Positions 1 to 7,385 of a stretch of 13,669 nt of DNA are shown here, piece by piece. The position numbers and the translations under genes are program-made. This DNA is from Cyanobium sp. NIES-981 (GTDB lineage: Bacteria > Cyanobacteriota > Cyanobacteriia > PCC-6307 > Cyanobiaceae). Where the stretch lies: contig CAMDSS010000031.1 of the NCBI GenBank assembly GCA_945907085.1, positions 1 to 13,669 of the forward strand. The letters are read 5' to 3'. The notes under the pieces are model-generated. The model searched no databases, was not told the origin of the DNA, and worked only from the letters and a program-made list of their open reading frames with translations. Each line of letters begins with the position of its first letter. The first letter of the stretch is position 1.

Positions 1-1
1 C

Positions 2-1099
2 CGATCCCTGCTCACCAGGGTCCTGGCGCTGAAGCGCCTAATGCGCAGCAACGACGACTGGGGCGTGATCGCCGGCAAAACCATGGCCCTCGGTCCAAGC
101 AGCATCGAGGGCAACGGCAAAGCGCTGTGGCTCATCGATACCGCAGGGGCATCCCGCTTCGGTGTACCCGGCGCCTGCAATCCATCTGCCCTCGGCTCAG
201 CCCTTGGAAGCAGCAACGCAAACTTGCAAACCAAGCTCTGGCCCCTCCAGGGCAGCGACTTTCCCAGCCCGGGGATGTTCGACCAACTTGCCGCCCTCGA
301 TCAGGTGAGCGGCACCAACCCGTCCCAAAGGCGCATCTGGAAAATCGATGACAAACGCAGCACCACCTGCACCGGGGGCACCCCCAGCAATGGCGGCACA
401 GGCGAAGCGATCTGCACCCGGGGTGAAACCAGCAGCACCTGGACGAGCGCTGAATCCGCCGCGAGCGTGAAGCGGTTGGGTGGAGCTGGCAGCAGCATCA
501 CCGCGATCACCATCCACGCCGACACCATTTGCGGGGGAACGGGTACAACCCAGCCCTGTCTGATTTGGATGGAGAGCATTCAGCTGCGCAATGGCGCCAC
601 GCTCTCCATAGAAACGGCAAGCAACGGGGGGGCCAGGCCCGTTGTTCTGCGCCTGTTGCGGCCGCAGGAAACCATCAACCTCACCAGCGGCAAGCTCTGC
701 CAGGCCGATTTCAGCGCCAGCGCCTCAATCCCCCTGCCCTGCAGCAGCAATCCCAAAGCTGAAAACCTGGCGATTGTGGCAAGCAATGGCGACAGCGCCT
801 CCAGCTGCACCACAGCCACCCAAACCCTCAAATTTGGGGGCTCAAGCCTGCCCGCTGCCCTGGTGCTGATACCCCAAGGCACCGTGGCGATCAACGCGCC
901 GGCCTCGATGAACGGCCTGCTGTGGGCCGGCAACATCTGTGCGACCCCTGGACTTGCAATCTCCTCGAACAACACCAGTGGCAGCAGCATCATCGATGGC
1001 TTCAAAAGCCTCTGGAAATGGGATAGCAGCCTCACCTTTGGTCGTACCGTCACCCGGGGGATTCGGGGCACGGGCCTCGACCTCTTTAGGCGCTGGTAG
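2..1099 (+). CDS. Large pilus-associated / PilX- or HpsA-like secreted protein, 5' end outside window
   Basis: The frame is open from base 2 to the TAG at 1097-1099 with no upstream stop, so the true start lies before the window; the ATG at 41 is merely the first internal Met. The visible part has no membrane segment and is rich in Gly, Ser, Thr and Cys, as expected for an extracellular protein with disulfides. The C-terminal half alternates short hydrophobic strands with Asn/Gly turns (around TLSIET, PVVLRLL, ENLAIVAS, AALVLIPQGTVAINAPASMNG, LLWAGNIC). This resembles the right-handed beta-helix-like C-terminal regions of PilX-type or DUF7305-type proteins and of HpsA of filamentous cyanobacteria. 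It stops 2 nt before a PilV-like prepilin, in the slot held by a PilX/GspK-like gene in the mirror-image cassette, so it is probably the tip component of this pilus set. The N-terminal pilin motif, if present, is outside the window. The family call is by resemblance only. Confidence 0.65.
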   Translation, partial: RSLLTRVLALKRLMRSNDDWGVIAGKTMALGPSSIEGNGKALWLIDTAGASRFGVPGACNPSALGSALGSSNANLQTKLWPLQGSDFPSPGMFDQLAALDQVSGTNPSQRRIWKIDDKRSTTCTGGTPSNGGTGEAICTRGETSSTWTSAESAASVKRLGGAGSSITAITIHADTICGGTGTTQPCLIWMESIQLRNGATLSIETASNGGARPVVLRLLRPQETINLTSGKLCQADFSASASIPLPCSSNPKAENLAIVASNGDSASSCTTATQTLKFGGSSLPAALVLIPQGTVAINAPASMNGLLWAGNICATPGLAISSNNTSGSSIIDGFKSLWKWDSSLTFGRTVTRGIRGTGLDLFRRW

Positions 1100-1101
1100 C
1101 C

Positions 1102-1560
1102 ATGAAACGTCGGCGCCACCTACGGAAGCCGAAAACTGCATCAGGATTCAGCCTGGTGGAGGTACTGATTGCTGCAATCATCCTCTTCATCATGCTTCTC
1201 AGTGCCAATAAAGCCTTGCTACTGGGCATGGCAGGCACAAGACAAGGGGCCAGCCGTACGACACTCGAATCGGAAATTCTCAATGACATTGAAATTATCC
1301 AGGGAATCGATTCAAGCCTGAGCGGTGACCTCAATGGCTGCGGATCAGTCGGGGGATCAACCTATCTCAAAACGCAGGTTGAAAGCCTTAATCCTGTGTC
1401 AACCGATCGAACCTGGCAGCGAAACCTCGACAACACAGAACCAACCATCCTCACCATTACCTATAGCTTTGAGATTCCAGAAGCCACCGGCATTGGCACC
1501 GGCATTGAAAAGCGCGTACTTGAAATTAACCCCAGTTTTCTGACCGAGTGCCCAACATGA
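1102..1560 (+). CDS. Type IV prepilin-like minor pilin, PilV/GspI type
   Basis: A 152-aa protein with a basic 15-residue leader (MKRRRHLRKPKTASG), prepilin-peptidase cleavage expected after that Gly, then FSLVEVLIAA with Glu at mature position 5 and a hydrophobic helix to about residue 38. This is the class III signal of type IV pilins and pseudopilins, inserted in the inner membrane and processed by PilD. The length and SLVEVLIAA start fit PilV/GspI-type minor pilins. Two Cys (in LNGCG and near the C-terminus in TEC) could form a disulfide. The C-terminal pattern (LTITYSF, then KRVLEIN, then TEC) has a counterpart in the gene at 7382-7861 (LVLRYGL, RERLLAP, LCG). It starts 2 nt after the preceding gene and overlaps the next by ATGA, so it belongs to one operon. 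HpsB-like pseudopilin is an alternative name. Confidence 0.85.
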   Translation: MKRRRHLRKPKTASGFSLVEVLIAAIILFIMLLSANKALLLGMAGTRQGASRTTLESEILNDIEIIQGIDSSLSGDLNGCGSVGGSTYLKTQVESLNPVSTDRTWQRNLDNTEPTILTITYSFEIPEATGIGTGIEKRVLEINPSFLTECPT

Positions 1561-2207
1561 AGCAAGGCTATTCCGCCAACTCAGGATTCTCCCTGATTGA
1601 GCTCCTCGCCACCATTGTGATTGGCTTGATTTTGGCCATGGCCGCCGTTCCCCAGCTGCAACAGCGCTTTAAGCAATCCCAAGTGGATGCCTACACCAGT
1701 CGACTGGAAGCTGGAATCAACCAAATGAAGGCAAGCATGATCAGCCGCCAGGATGCCTGCACCATTGAGTTTCCCCTTGGCGCAGGCACCGAAGCAGAAA
1801 TCAAACCATCGGCACTGGAAAGCCTTCAAATTGACACCCAAGGAGCAGGCAGCAACTGCCCAAAACCCACATCCATGGGTCGATCAGGCGGAAGCAACCT
1901 GAGCATGAACCTTACAGACCTGAGGCTCGTGAACATCAAACAAACCCTTAGCCCAAATCAAGCCAATGACATCCGCCTCTTGATTTCTCCCACCAGCATC
2001 TCGATGACCACCATTGGTGGCGTTACAGCTCCCGATGCCAGTATGAGCACCTCACCGCTGATCATTCGCATCCGCTCTAAATCGATGCATTCTGAAGCCA
2101 AGGGATTTGAACGCTGCCTGAAGCTTGAACCAATGACTGGAACCCTGATCAGGGGAACATGGCTTGGCACCACATTTGGGCAAGGAAGCTGCAAGCGAAA
2201 CCAATGA
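1557..2207 (+). CDS. Type IV prepilin-like minor pilin, FimT/GspH type
   Basis: The ATG at 1557 overlaps the previous stop as ATGA and gives a 216-aa protein; a GTG at 1548 would add three residues but is less likely. The leader is MKQGYSANSG, followed by FSLIELLATI with Glu5 and a hydrophobic stretch through about residue 29. It is a pseudopilin or minor pilin processed by prepilin peptidase and built into the pilus tip. The following amphipathic region (QLQQRFKQSQVDAYTSRLE) and the length suit FimT/GspH-type proteins. The single Cys in DACTIEF and a late ERCLKLEPMTGTLIRG segment match the FimT-like protein of the other cassette (PCSLSL; QRCLVMALPLGIVRVG), which supports paralogy. The end is TGA at 2205-2207; a 135-bp gap follows before the vWA prepilin. 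Confidence 0.82.
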   Translation: MKQGYSANSGFSLIELLATIVIGLILAMAAVPQLQQRFKQSQVDAYTSRLEAGINQMKASMISRQDACTIEFPLGAGTEAEIKPSALESLQIDTQGAGSNCPKPTSMGRSGGSNLSMNLTDLRLVNIKQTLSPNQANDIRLLISPTSISMTTIGGVTAPDASMSTSPLIIRIRSKSMHSEAKGFERCLKLEPMTGTLIRGTWLGTTFGQGSCKRNQ

Positions 2208-2342
2208 ACTCAGCCAACTCTCAGCGAGATCGAAGCAGCTCTTTGTGGAAAGATCGATGACAACAAGTCATACTAAAACCAAGCCAAAAGACCCGCTCCC
2301 AGACCCGCAATCCAACCCAACCATTCAGCCTCCCATCCTCCC
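2208..2342. promoter_or_regulatory. 135-bp intergenic gap inside the pilin operon
   Basis: This is the only sizeable gap in the otherwise closely packed + strand unit. It holds a perfect 5-bp inverted repeat, ATGAC-AACAA-GTCAT (2257-2271), followed by an A-rich stretch (TACTAAAACC). A C-rich tract runs up to the GTG start of the vWA prepilin. No convincing -35/-10 pair with normal spacing and no clear Shine-Dalgarno is visible. It could hold an internal promoter or operator giving the vWA pilin and kinase/regulator their own control. The role is inferred from position only. Confidence 0.3.
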
Positions 2343-3941
2343 GTGAAACGCCCGACCCCAACCCAGCGCTATCGAGCCCCCCAGGGGAATCGGGGCTTCA
2401 CCCTGACGGAGACGCTGGTGTCGGCCGCCGCCGGGGCAGTGTTGATTACGGGCGGAGCCATGGCCCTGCGCACGATCAGTTCGTCGATGAATCACAGCGG
2501 CAATCTCTCCAGCCTGCGCTCGAGTGCCACCAGCGGCATGCGCTTGCTGCGATCCGAAGTGCAACGCAGTCTTTACATTGTGGTCAAAGGGGGCAGCCAC
2601 GATAGCGAGCGCGACTACACCAACCTCAACGATCCCAATCACCCAGAATACGCGGAAAGCATTACTGAATGTAAGACATTAGCAGGTAATGGGGTTTTCA
2701 ATCCCCTGTTTGGTCTCAAGATGGCGGAGCTCAATACCCCGGTGATCTACGGGCTGGGCCTCTCACAAAACGGCAATGATTATGCCCTGATTCGCTGTGG
2801 CGCCCCCCTCAATACTGATGGACGCTACGAAACCGAACAGCCCACCTTGGCCACAATTCTCGAAAATATCGGCAAGATTCCCTGCACCAAAACCACTGGC
2901 ACATGCGTCGTACCCAAAAACAGCCAAGGTAAAGACATGACCCTGGCCGAGATTGCAGCGGCCGTTGATACATCGCTTGATACCACCAACCACAGCAAAC
3001 CCAGCACCTACCTCCAGCCCGCCCTGGCCATTCAGACCGACTCGATCCGCAAACTTCTCAAACTGGTGGACCCCACGGATCCAGCGGATTCAGTCAACTA
3101 CAGCTTCTTGCAACTACCTGGAGGCACCAGTGATGCCACCGTCAACCTCGACATGATGGCCTATGCCAGGGCCGACAAGGTTGTCCGGGATGATGCCTAT
3201 TACGACGTCATGAATGGCGACTCCACATCGACAACGCAACCCACAGCTCTATCGGGTTGCACCGGAACGACCTGCAGTTTTTATGGGATTCCAGTCACCA
3301 GTGATGCCATTCAACTGATTGTCGATGGATCAGGCTCCATGAGTGCCTGCATTACCTGGGGGAGCACCACCAACAGCACAGCGCGCATCTATTACAACGG
3401 GTTCTCTTATACCACCACCAAACGCAACTGTCTGGTTACCCGAATGGAGTCATTGCAAAACGAATTGCGAAATTTGCTAATGTCGCTGCCCAGCACGGCG
3501 CGCATCAGCCTGCAAGCCTTTAGCTCATCTGGCTATCTCAACCACCGCCGGTGGATGAATGGCGACCTACTCCCACTCAGCGATGCTAATCGCGCGAGTG
3601 CCCTGGCCTTTGTGAATTCCCTTTCTTCCGGTGATGTGAAGAGCTGGGGTGGCACATCACCCTGGACCACCCTCGACAAAGCCTTTGCCAACACCAGCGC
3701 CAAATCGATCTACTTCATGACCGATGGCGATCCGAATAACGACCGAGAAGGAGGCATTTGGTCGTTTATTGACTTTAAGCCAACGGCCACGACCTATCTA
3801 AGTATGAACAATGGCCGCAGTCTCAAACTGATTGTCAACACCGTATCGATTGGCCAAGACTCTCCCTGGCTGAAGCTCATCAGCGATAGCGCCAGCGGCA
3901 CCTATAAAATGGTTAACCAGGCCTACACAGCCGGGACCTAG
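2343..3941 (+). CDS. PilW/GspJ-like prepilin fused to a von Willebrand factor A domain
   Basis: A 532-aa protein starting at GTG 2343, the only start codon upstream of the pilin motif. The leader is MKRPTPTQRYRAPQGNRG, then FTLTETLVSAAAGAVL with Glu5 and a hydrophobic helix to about residue 45. Residues about 50-190 resemble PilW/GspJ: LLRSEVQRSL and RCGAPLNTDGRY parallel LVRSEVERAV and RCGPAFDLDGQ in the short paralogue at 6130-6807. From about residue 322 comes a vWA domain: the MIDAS motif D328-G-S-G-S332, a Thr in WGGTSPW (about T438), and TDG at about 460-462 in YFMTDGDPNND. MIDAS domains bind a divalent cation and a ligand; vWA-bearing pilus tip proteins such as PilY1 act in adhesion and surface sensing. 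A Cys pair lies in an insert after the MIDAS (SACITWG and RNCLVT). No usual ribosome binding site is seen. The gene ends 14 nt before the kinase gene, which suggests cotranscription. HpsC-like pseudopilin is a possible family name. Confidence 0.88.
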   Translation: MKRPTPTQRYRAPQGNRGFTLTETLVSAAAGAVLITGGAMALRTISSSMNHSGNLSSLRSSATSGMRLLRSEVQRSLYIVVKGGSHDSERDYTNLNDPNHPEYAESITECKTLAGNGVFNPLFGLKMAELNTPVIYGLGLSQNGNDYALIRCGAPLNTDGRYETEQPTLATILENIGKIPCTKTTGTCVVPKNSQGKDMTLAEIAAAVDTSLDTTNHSKPSTYLQPALAIQTDSIRKLLKLVDPTDPADSVNYSFLQLPGGTSDATVNLDMMAYARADKVVRDDAYYDVMNGDSTSTTQPTALSGCTGTTCSFYGIPVTSDAIQLIVDGSGSMSACITWGSTTNSTARIYYNGFSYTTTKRNCLVTRMESLQNELRNLLMSLPSTARISLQAFSSSGYLNHRRWMNGDLLPLSDANRASALAFVNSLSSGDVKSWGGTSPWTTLDKAFANTSAKSIYFMTDGDPNNDREGGIWSFIDFKPTATTYLSMNNGRSLKLIVNTVSIGQDSPWLKLISDSASGTYKMVNQAYTAGT

Positions 3942-3955
3942 GTCATGGCCCGAGG

Positions 3956-5404
3956 ATGAAGCAACGTTCCTCATGGCGGCAACACCTGCTCGGCAGCATC
4001 GAGGGGCAGCTGAAACTGGCTACGGGCCTGGTACTCCTGCTCGGCTTCAGCATCGCCAGCCTCGGAACCCTGTTGGTCACCCGCCAAAACCTCATTCACG
4101 ACTTAGAGGCCGATAGCGCCAGCATCAACCGTTCGATCGTCGGTGAAGCCAAGGCCTTGATCGCCTTGCCCAGCCTGGAACGCAACAGGCGGCTGCTTCA
4201 AGCCAGGGAGCGGCAAACCAATTGGAAACACACGGTTTGGCTGGAGCTGGCCGATGGCACCGATTTGCTCCCCAGCCATTCTGAAGGCTCCGTGCCCCCC
4301 GAAGTGATCTGGGAATTGGTAGGACGTGACAACCCCTCGGCCAGCACGGTGGCGCGGGAAACCCAATGGATTGACGGAACCACCGTTCTTTCCCTGCGGC
4401 AGAACACACCCATTCCCGGACTCAAAGTCGGAGTAGCCCAAAACATCACGGCATTTAGTCGGGCCATCAACCAACAGGTCTTCCTACTGGCCATCACCTG
4501 GGGAGGGGCCCTGCTGTTGAGCCTGCAAGTCACATCCCTCCTGGTGAGGCGGATTGTCAAACCCCTGCGCCAACTTGGGGCAGCGGCGGCAGATGTGAAC
4601 TCCGAAACCCTTCCCCAAAGCCAAATCCTGCTCAACGATCCCCCCCTCGAAGTGGCGGAATTGGCAACGGCCTACAACGCCCTAATGGCCAGATTGGCCC
4701 ATGCCTGGCGCCAACAACAGGAATTTGTGGGCAGTGTCTCCCATGAATTGCGCACTCCCCTCACCATCATCTCCGGCTATCTGCAGCGCACCCTGCGGCG
4801 CGACGGCAACCTCACCCCCACCCAACGGAACGATCTCGGCATTGCCGCGGATGAAACCGATCGCATGAAACGCCTACTGGGCGATTTGCTCACCCTGTCG
4901 CGCAGTGACTGCAGCCGCCTTGAATTGGTACGGCAACGCATCGATCCCTTGCCCTTGTTGCAGGAGTTGGTGGACCAAAGCAGCCAGGCCCTAGCCAGAC
5001 CCATTGCCTTGGAGCACCATTGGCCAAAGGGTCAGGGTCATCGCCAGATCCTGGCCTGCCCGGACCAGCTCAAACAAGTGCTGCTCAATCTGATCGAAAA
5101 TGCTGATAAATATTCCCCCAAGAATTCCCCCATCGAAGTAGGTCTGTTGCAAACATTGACCGGCTCCACCATTCAAATCAAAGACCACGGGGATGGCATC
5201 CTCCCCGAGGAACTTCCCCATATTTTTGATCGCTTCTACCGGGGCTCCAGCAGCCATCGTCAAGCCGGTTCAGGCCTGGGGCTCTCCGTGGTTCAGCTCC
5301 TGGTGGAAGCCATGGGGGCAGCGATCCAGGTCGAGAGCAGCCCAGGCCAAGGAAGCTGTTTCAGCCTCCACTGGCGGGCGGATCCTCCCCAAGTTCCAGC
5401 ATGA
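3956..5404 (+). CDS. Membrane sensor histidine kinase of a two-component system
   Basis: A 482-aa kinase. Transmembrane helix 1 spans about residues 20-42 (LATGLVLLLGFSIASLGTLL). An extracytoplasmic sensor of about 130 residues follows, then transmembrane helix 2 at about 175-197 and a HAMP linker at about 198-250 (RRIVKPLRQLG). The dimerisation domain carries the phospho-acceptor His263 in SVSHELRTPL. The ATPase domain has the N box (N378 and N382 in LLNLIENADKYSP), G1 (DHGDGI, about 410-415), F box (IFDRFYRG) and G2 (GSGLGLSVV, about 438-446), so all catalytic motifs look intact. It should autophosphorylate and pass phosphate to the regulator, whose ATG overlaps its stop as ATGA. The sensor has no family I recognise. 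The 14-nt gap to the vWA prepilin suggests its signal relates to pilus or surface state. The GAGG just before the start is too close to be a normal ribosome binding site. Confidence 0.93.
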   Translation: MKQRSSWRQHLLGSIEGQLKLATGLVLLLGFSIASLGTLLVTRQNLIHDLEADSASINRSIVGEAKALIALPSLERNRRLLQARERQTNWKHTVWLELADGTDLLPSHSEGSVPPEVIWELVGRDNPSASTVARETQWIDGTTVLSLRQNTPIPGLKVGVAQNITAFSRAINQQVFLLAITWGGALLLSLQVTSLLVRRIVKPLRQLGAAAADVNSETLPQSQILLNDPPLEVAELATAYNALMARLAHAWRQQQEFVGSVSHELRTPLTIISGYLQRTLRRDGNLTPTQRNDLGIAADETDRMKRLLGDLLTLSRSDCSRLELVRQRIDPLPLLQELVDQSSQALARPIALEHHWPKGQGHRQILACPDQLKQVLLNLIENADKYSPKNSPIEVGLLQTLTGSTIQIKDHGDGILPEELPHIFDRFYRGSSSHRQAGSGLGLSVVQLLVEAMGAAIQVESSPGQGSCFSLHWRADPPQVPA

Positions 5405-6111
5405 GCAACCCCAATCCGCTACACATCCTGGTTGTTGATGATGAACCCCTCATCACCAGCCTGCTCCAAGGGGAGCTCGAACTGGAGGGCTATGCCGTCA
5501 GCACTGCCAACGATGGCACCAGTGGCCTGATTGCGATCCGCAGTACTCCCGCCCCAGACCTGATACTTCTGGATTGGAATCTGCCGGATTTCAGTGGCCT
5601 CGAAATTTGCCGCAGGGTCAGGGCCACAGGCTTGGCGATCCCCATCCTGATGCTCACCGCCCATGACGCCATCAAAGACAAGGTGGAGGCCCTCGATGCG
5701 GGGGCCGACGACTACCTGATCAAGCCATTTTCAATCGAAGAACTGCTTGCCCGCCTGCGGGCCCTCCACCGTCGGGCCATGCCAGCCGGTGCCGATGGCA
5801 ACGACCCCGACCACCTTCATGTTGGTGATCTCAGCATCAACCTGGCCAGCCACGATGTGGAGCGGGCCGGCCAAACCATCCAACTCTCCAATAAGGAATA
5901 TCAGTTGCTGGTCTTCCTGATGCAATCCCCCAACAAAGTGCACTCCCGCTCCGACATCCTCCATGGCGTGTGGGGAGACGACTTCTTTGGCGACGACAAC
6001 CTCCTGGATGTCTACATCCGCTACCTACGCCAAAAAATCGAGGCCCCCCACCTACCCAAACTGATCCACACCGTGCGCGGTGTGGGCTTCATGGTGCGGC
6101 AGGAAGCTTGA
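5401..6111 (+). CDS. OmpR-family response regulator
   Basis: A 236-aa protein. The receiver domain (about residues 7-120) has the acidic pair D13-D14, the phospho-acceptor D58 in LILLDWN, T86 in MLTAHD and K108 in LIKPF. A winged-helix DNA-binding domain (about 137-234) shows the typical SNKEYQLLVFL start, a VYIRYLRQKIE recognition region and the final TVRGVGFMV wing. It is a complete phosphorylation-dependent transcription factor partnered with the kinase just upstream (ATGA overlap). It is the last gene of the + strand unit and converges with the second pilin cassette, whose final stop lies only 18 nt away. Likely targets by position are the flanking pilin cassettes and its own operon, but no binding site was identified. 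The cyanobacterial RppA-type regulators are similar in layout; the orthologue was not assigned. Confidence 0.93.
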   Translation: MSNPNPLHILVVDDEPLITSLLQGELELEGYAVSTANDGTSGLIAIRSTPAPDLILLDWNLPDFSGLEICRRVRATGLAIPILMLTAHDAIKDKVEALDAGADDYLIKPFSIEELLARLRALHRRAMPAGADGNDPDHLHVGDLSINLASHDVERAGQTIQLSNKEYQLLVFLMQSPNKVHSRSDILHGVWGDDFFGDDNLLDVYIRYLRQKIEAPHLPKLIHTVRGVGFMVRQEA

Positions 6112-6129
6112 GGGCCCGCCAAAGCGAAC

Positions 6130-6807
6130 TCAACCGGCCCAACCAGGAGCAGCCGTGGCCTCAGCACTGATGCGTTGGCCAGGGGCGGCGCCTGGGCCTG
6201 AAGCTTGACCACTAGGGAAGACCTGATAGAGGCGCATGGCCACCAACTGGCGGGTGGGATCGAAACAAGCGGCGAAACCCTCCTGCCCCGATCCATTGAG
6301 ATCCTCTCCCCCTGGCACCAACATCTGGCAGCCATTCCACACCCCATCAGGCCTGGCCAGGCCATCAATCACCACCCGGTTTTGAACATTGCCGCTGGTA
6401 CTGAGCTGGCCATCAAGATCGAATGCCGGCCCGCAGCGCATCAGCACCTGGCCGCGCCAGATGCCGCTCGGCGCCGCCCCCACCGAATAGCTGATCGAGC
6501 GTCCCCCATCAAGCTTGAGGTGGAGCACGGGCTTCCTGCCGGACCAGCCACAGGCTGATGCTTCAAGTTGCGGGTGCGCACTCACCGCCACCGCCCGCTC
6601 CACCTCGGAACGCACCAACTCCAAGGCGCGGCGCTGGTTGGTGCGTTCCCGATACAGCCGGCTGAGCCGCTGGCCATGGCTGCCATCACTGAGCAAGCCC
6701 TGCAGCATCACCCCACACAGGGCCACCCCCAAAGAGGCCGACACCAGCAACTCAACCAAGCTGAAGCCCGCATCGGAGTGAGGGCCTGAAACGGTCACCG
6801 CTGCCAT
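6130..6807 (-). CDS. Type IV prepilin-like minor pilin, PilW/GspJ type
   Basis: ATG at 6807 overlaps the upstream stop (TGATG), giving 225 aa; GTG at 6810 would add one residue. The leader is MAAVTVSGPHSDAG, then FSLVELLVSASLGVAL with Glu5 and a hydrophobic segment. A helical region follows (QRLSRLYRERTNQRRALELV) that is typical of PilW/GspJ-like proteins. LVRSEVERAV and LMRCGPAFDLDGQ match LLRSEVQRSL and LIRCGAPLNTDGRY of the vWA-pilin at 2343, so this is its short paralogue without the vWA domain. Cys residues in SACGWSG, MRCGP, NGCQM and AACFDP could form disulfides. It is the last gene of the minus-strand cassette and ends 18 nt from the convergent response regulator, with no terminator-like hairpin visible between them. 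Confidence 0.85.
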   Translation of the reverse strand: MAAVTVSGPHSDAGFSLVELLVSASLGVALCGVMLQGLLSDGSHGQRLSRLYRERTNQRRALELVRSEVERAVAVSAHPQLEASACGWSGRKPVLHLKLDGGRSISYSVGAAPSGIWRGQVLMRCGPAFDLDGQLSTSGNVQNRVVIDGLARPDGVWNGCQMLVPGGEDLNGSGQEGFAACFDPTRQLVAMRLYQVFPSGQASGPGAAPGQRISAEATAAPGWAG

Positions 6808-7385
6808 CACAGCTGGGGATCGGGTTTGCAGGCTTCGGCCCTAGGGCCAGCGGCCGGATTCGCCCCGTAGCGCCCCACCCGCACGATCCCCAAGGGCAAG
6901 GCCATCACCAGGCAGCGCTGGAGCGGGGTGCCCTTCGAGCTCAGCACCACGGTTCCACCATCCAGCACCAGGCCGTTGCTGGAAAAGCGCAGGGCCTCCG
7001 GAAAGTTGTGGTGCACTTGCACCGCGCCTTCGGCCACTCCCTCGCCGAGCCCCATCGGGGCCCCGGCACAAACCGCTGAGCCATCGAGGGGCACCTGCCA
7101 ACCGCCAGAACCCAAGCTGAGGCTGCAGGGCTGGGCGCTGCCCAGGGCCGCCTCCCTGCCCCGATCAATGCCAATCAGAAGGCGCCGGGTCGCCCCCTCA
7201 AGCCGCTGCCGGGCCACCGCATCTCCGCCGGAGCCCCAGGCGATCCCGGCGAGGATGGCCATGATGGCGGCCGCGATCAGCACCTCGACCAGGCTCAGGC
7301 CTTCTTCCCCCGCCAACCGCCGGGATCTGGTGACGCATCTGGGGGTGGCGGGTCTGCCGATGACGAATCCCCGGGAGCCAGTCAT
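6807..7385 (-). CDS. Type IV prepilin-like minor pilin, FimT/GspH type
   Basis: The ATG at 7385 overlaps the upstream stop as ATGA and gives 192 aa; a start at 7436 would add 17 residues lying inside the previous gene. A long, Arg-rich leader of about 29 residues ends in LAGEEG, followed by LSLVEVLIAAAIMAIL with Leu at +1 and Glu at +5. Processing by prepilin peptidase after that Gly is expected. The core has PCSLSLGSGGW and a C-terminal LQRCLVMALPLGIVRVGRYG that parallels ERCLKLEPMTGTLIRGTW in the + strand FimT-like gene. GspH/FimT proteins are minor pilins of the priming tip complex. It is translationally coupled on both sides. The subtype assignment is by motif and operon position. Confidence 0.82.
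   Translation of the reverse strand: MTGSRGFVIGRPATPRCVTRSRRLAGEEGLSLVEVLIAAAIMAILAGIAWGSGGDAVARQRLEGATRRLLIGIDRGREAALGSAQPCSLSLGSGGWQVPLDGSAVCAGAPMGLGEGVAEGAVQVHHNFPEALRFSSNGLVLDGGTVVLSSKGTPLQRCLVMALPLGIVRVGRYGANPAAGPRAEACKPDPQL

Noticed and set aside
580..1119. 179-aa minus-strand frame opposite the first gene
   Set aside because: No motif or start signal; the + strand frame fits the operon spacing.
1548..1556. GTG start three codons upstream of the FimT-like gene
   Set aside because: The ATG at 1557 forms a classical ATGA overlap and gives a normal 10-residue leader.
2164..2346. 60-codon + strand frame spanning the operon gap
   Set aside because: It overlaps both flanking pilin genes and encodes a polar, Pro-rich peptide without any motif or ribosome binding site.
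3945..3959. Four-codon ATG...TGA reading frame overlapping the kinase start
   Set aside because: It could in principle couple translation to the kinase, but it is too short to support as a gene and likely chance.
6112..6129. Bidirectional terminator between the regulator and the convergent pilin cassette
   Set aside because: The 18-nt gap has GGGCCC but no stem-loop with a T-run.
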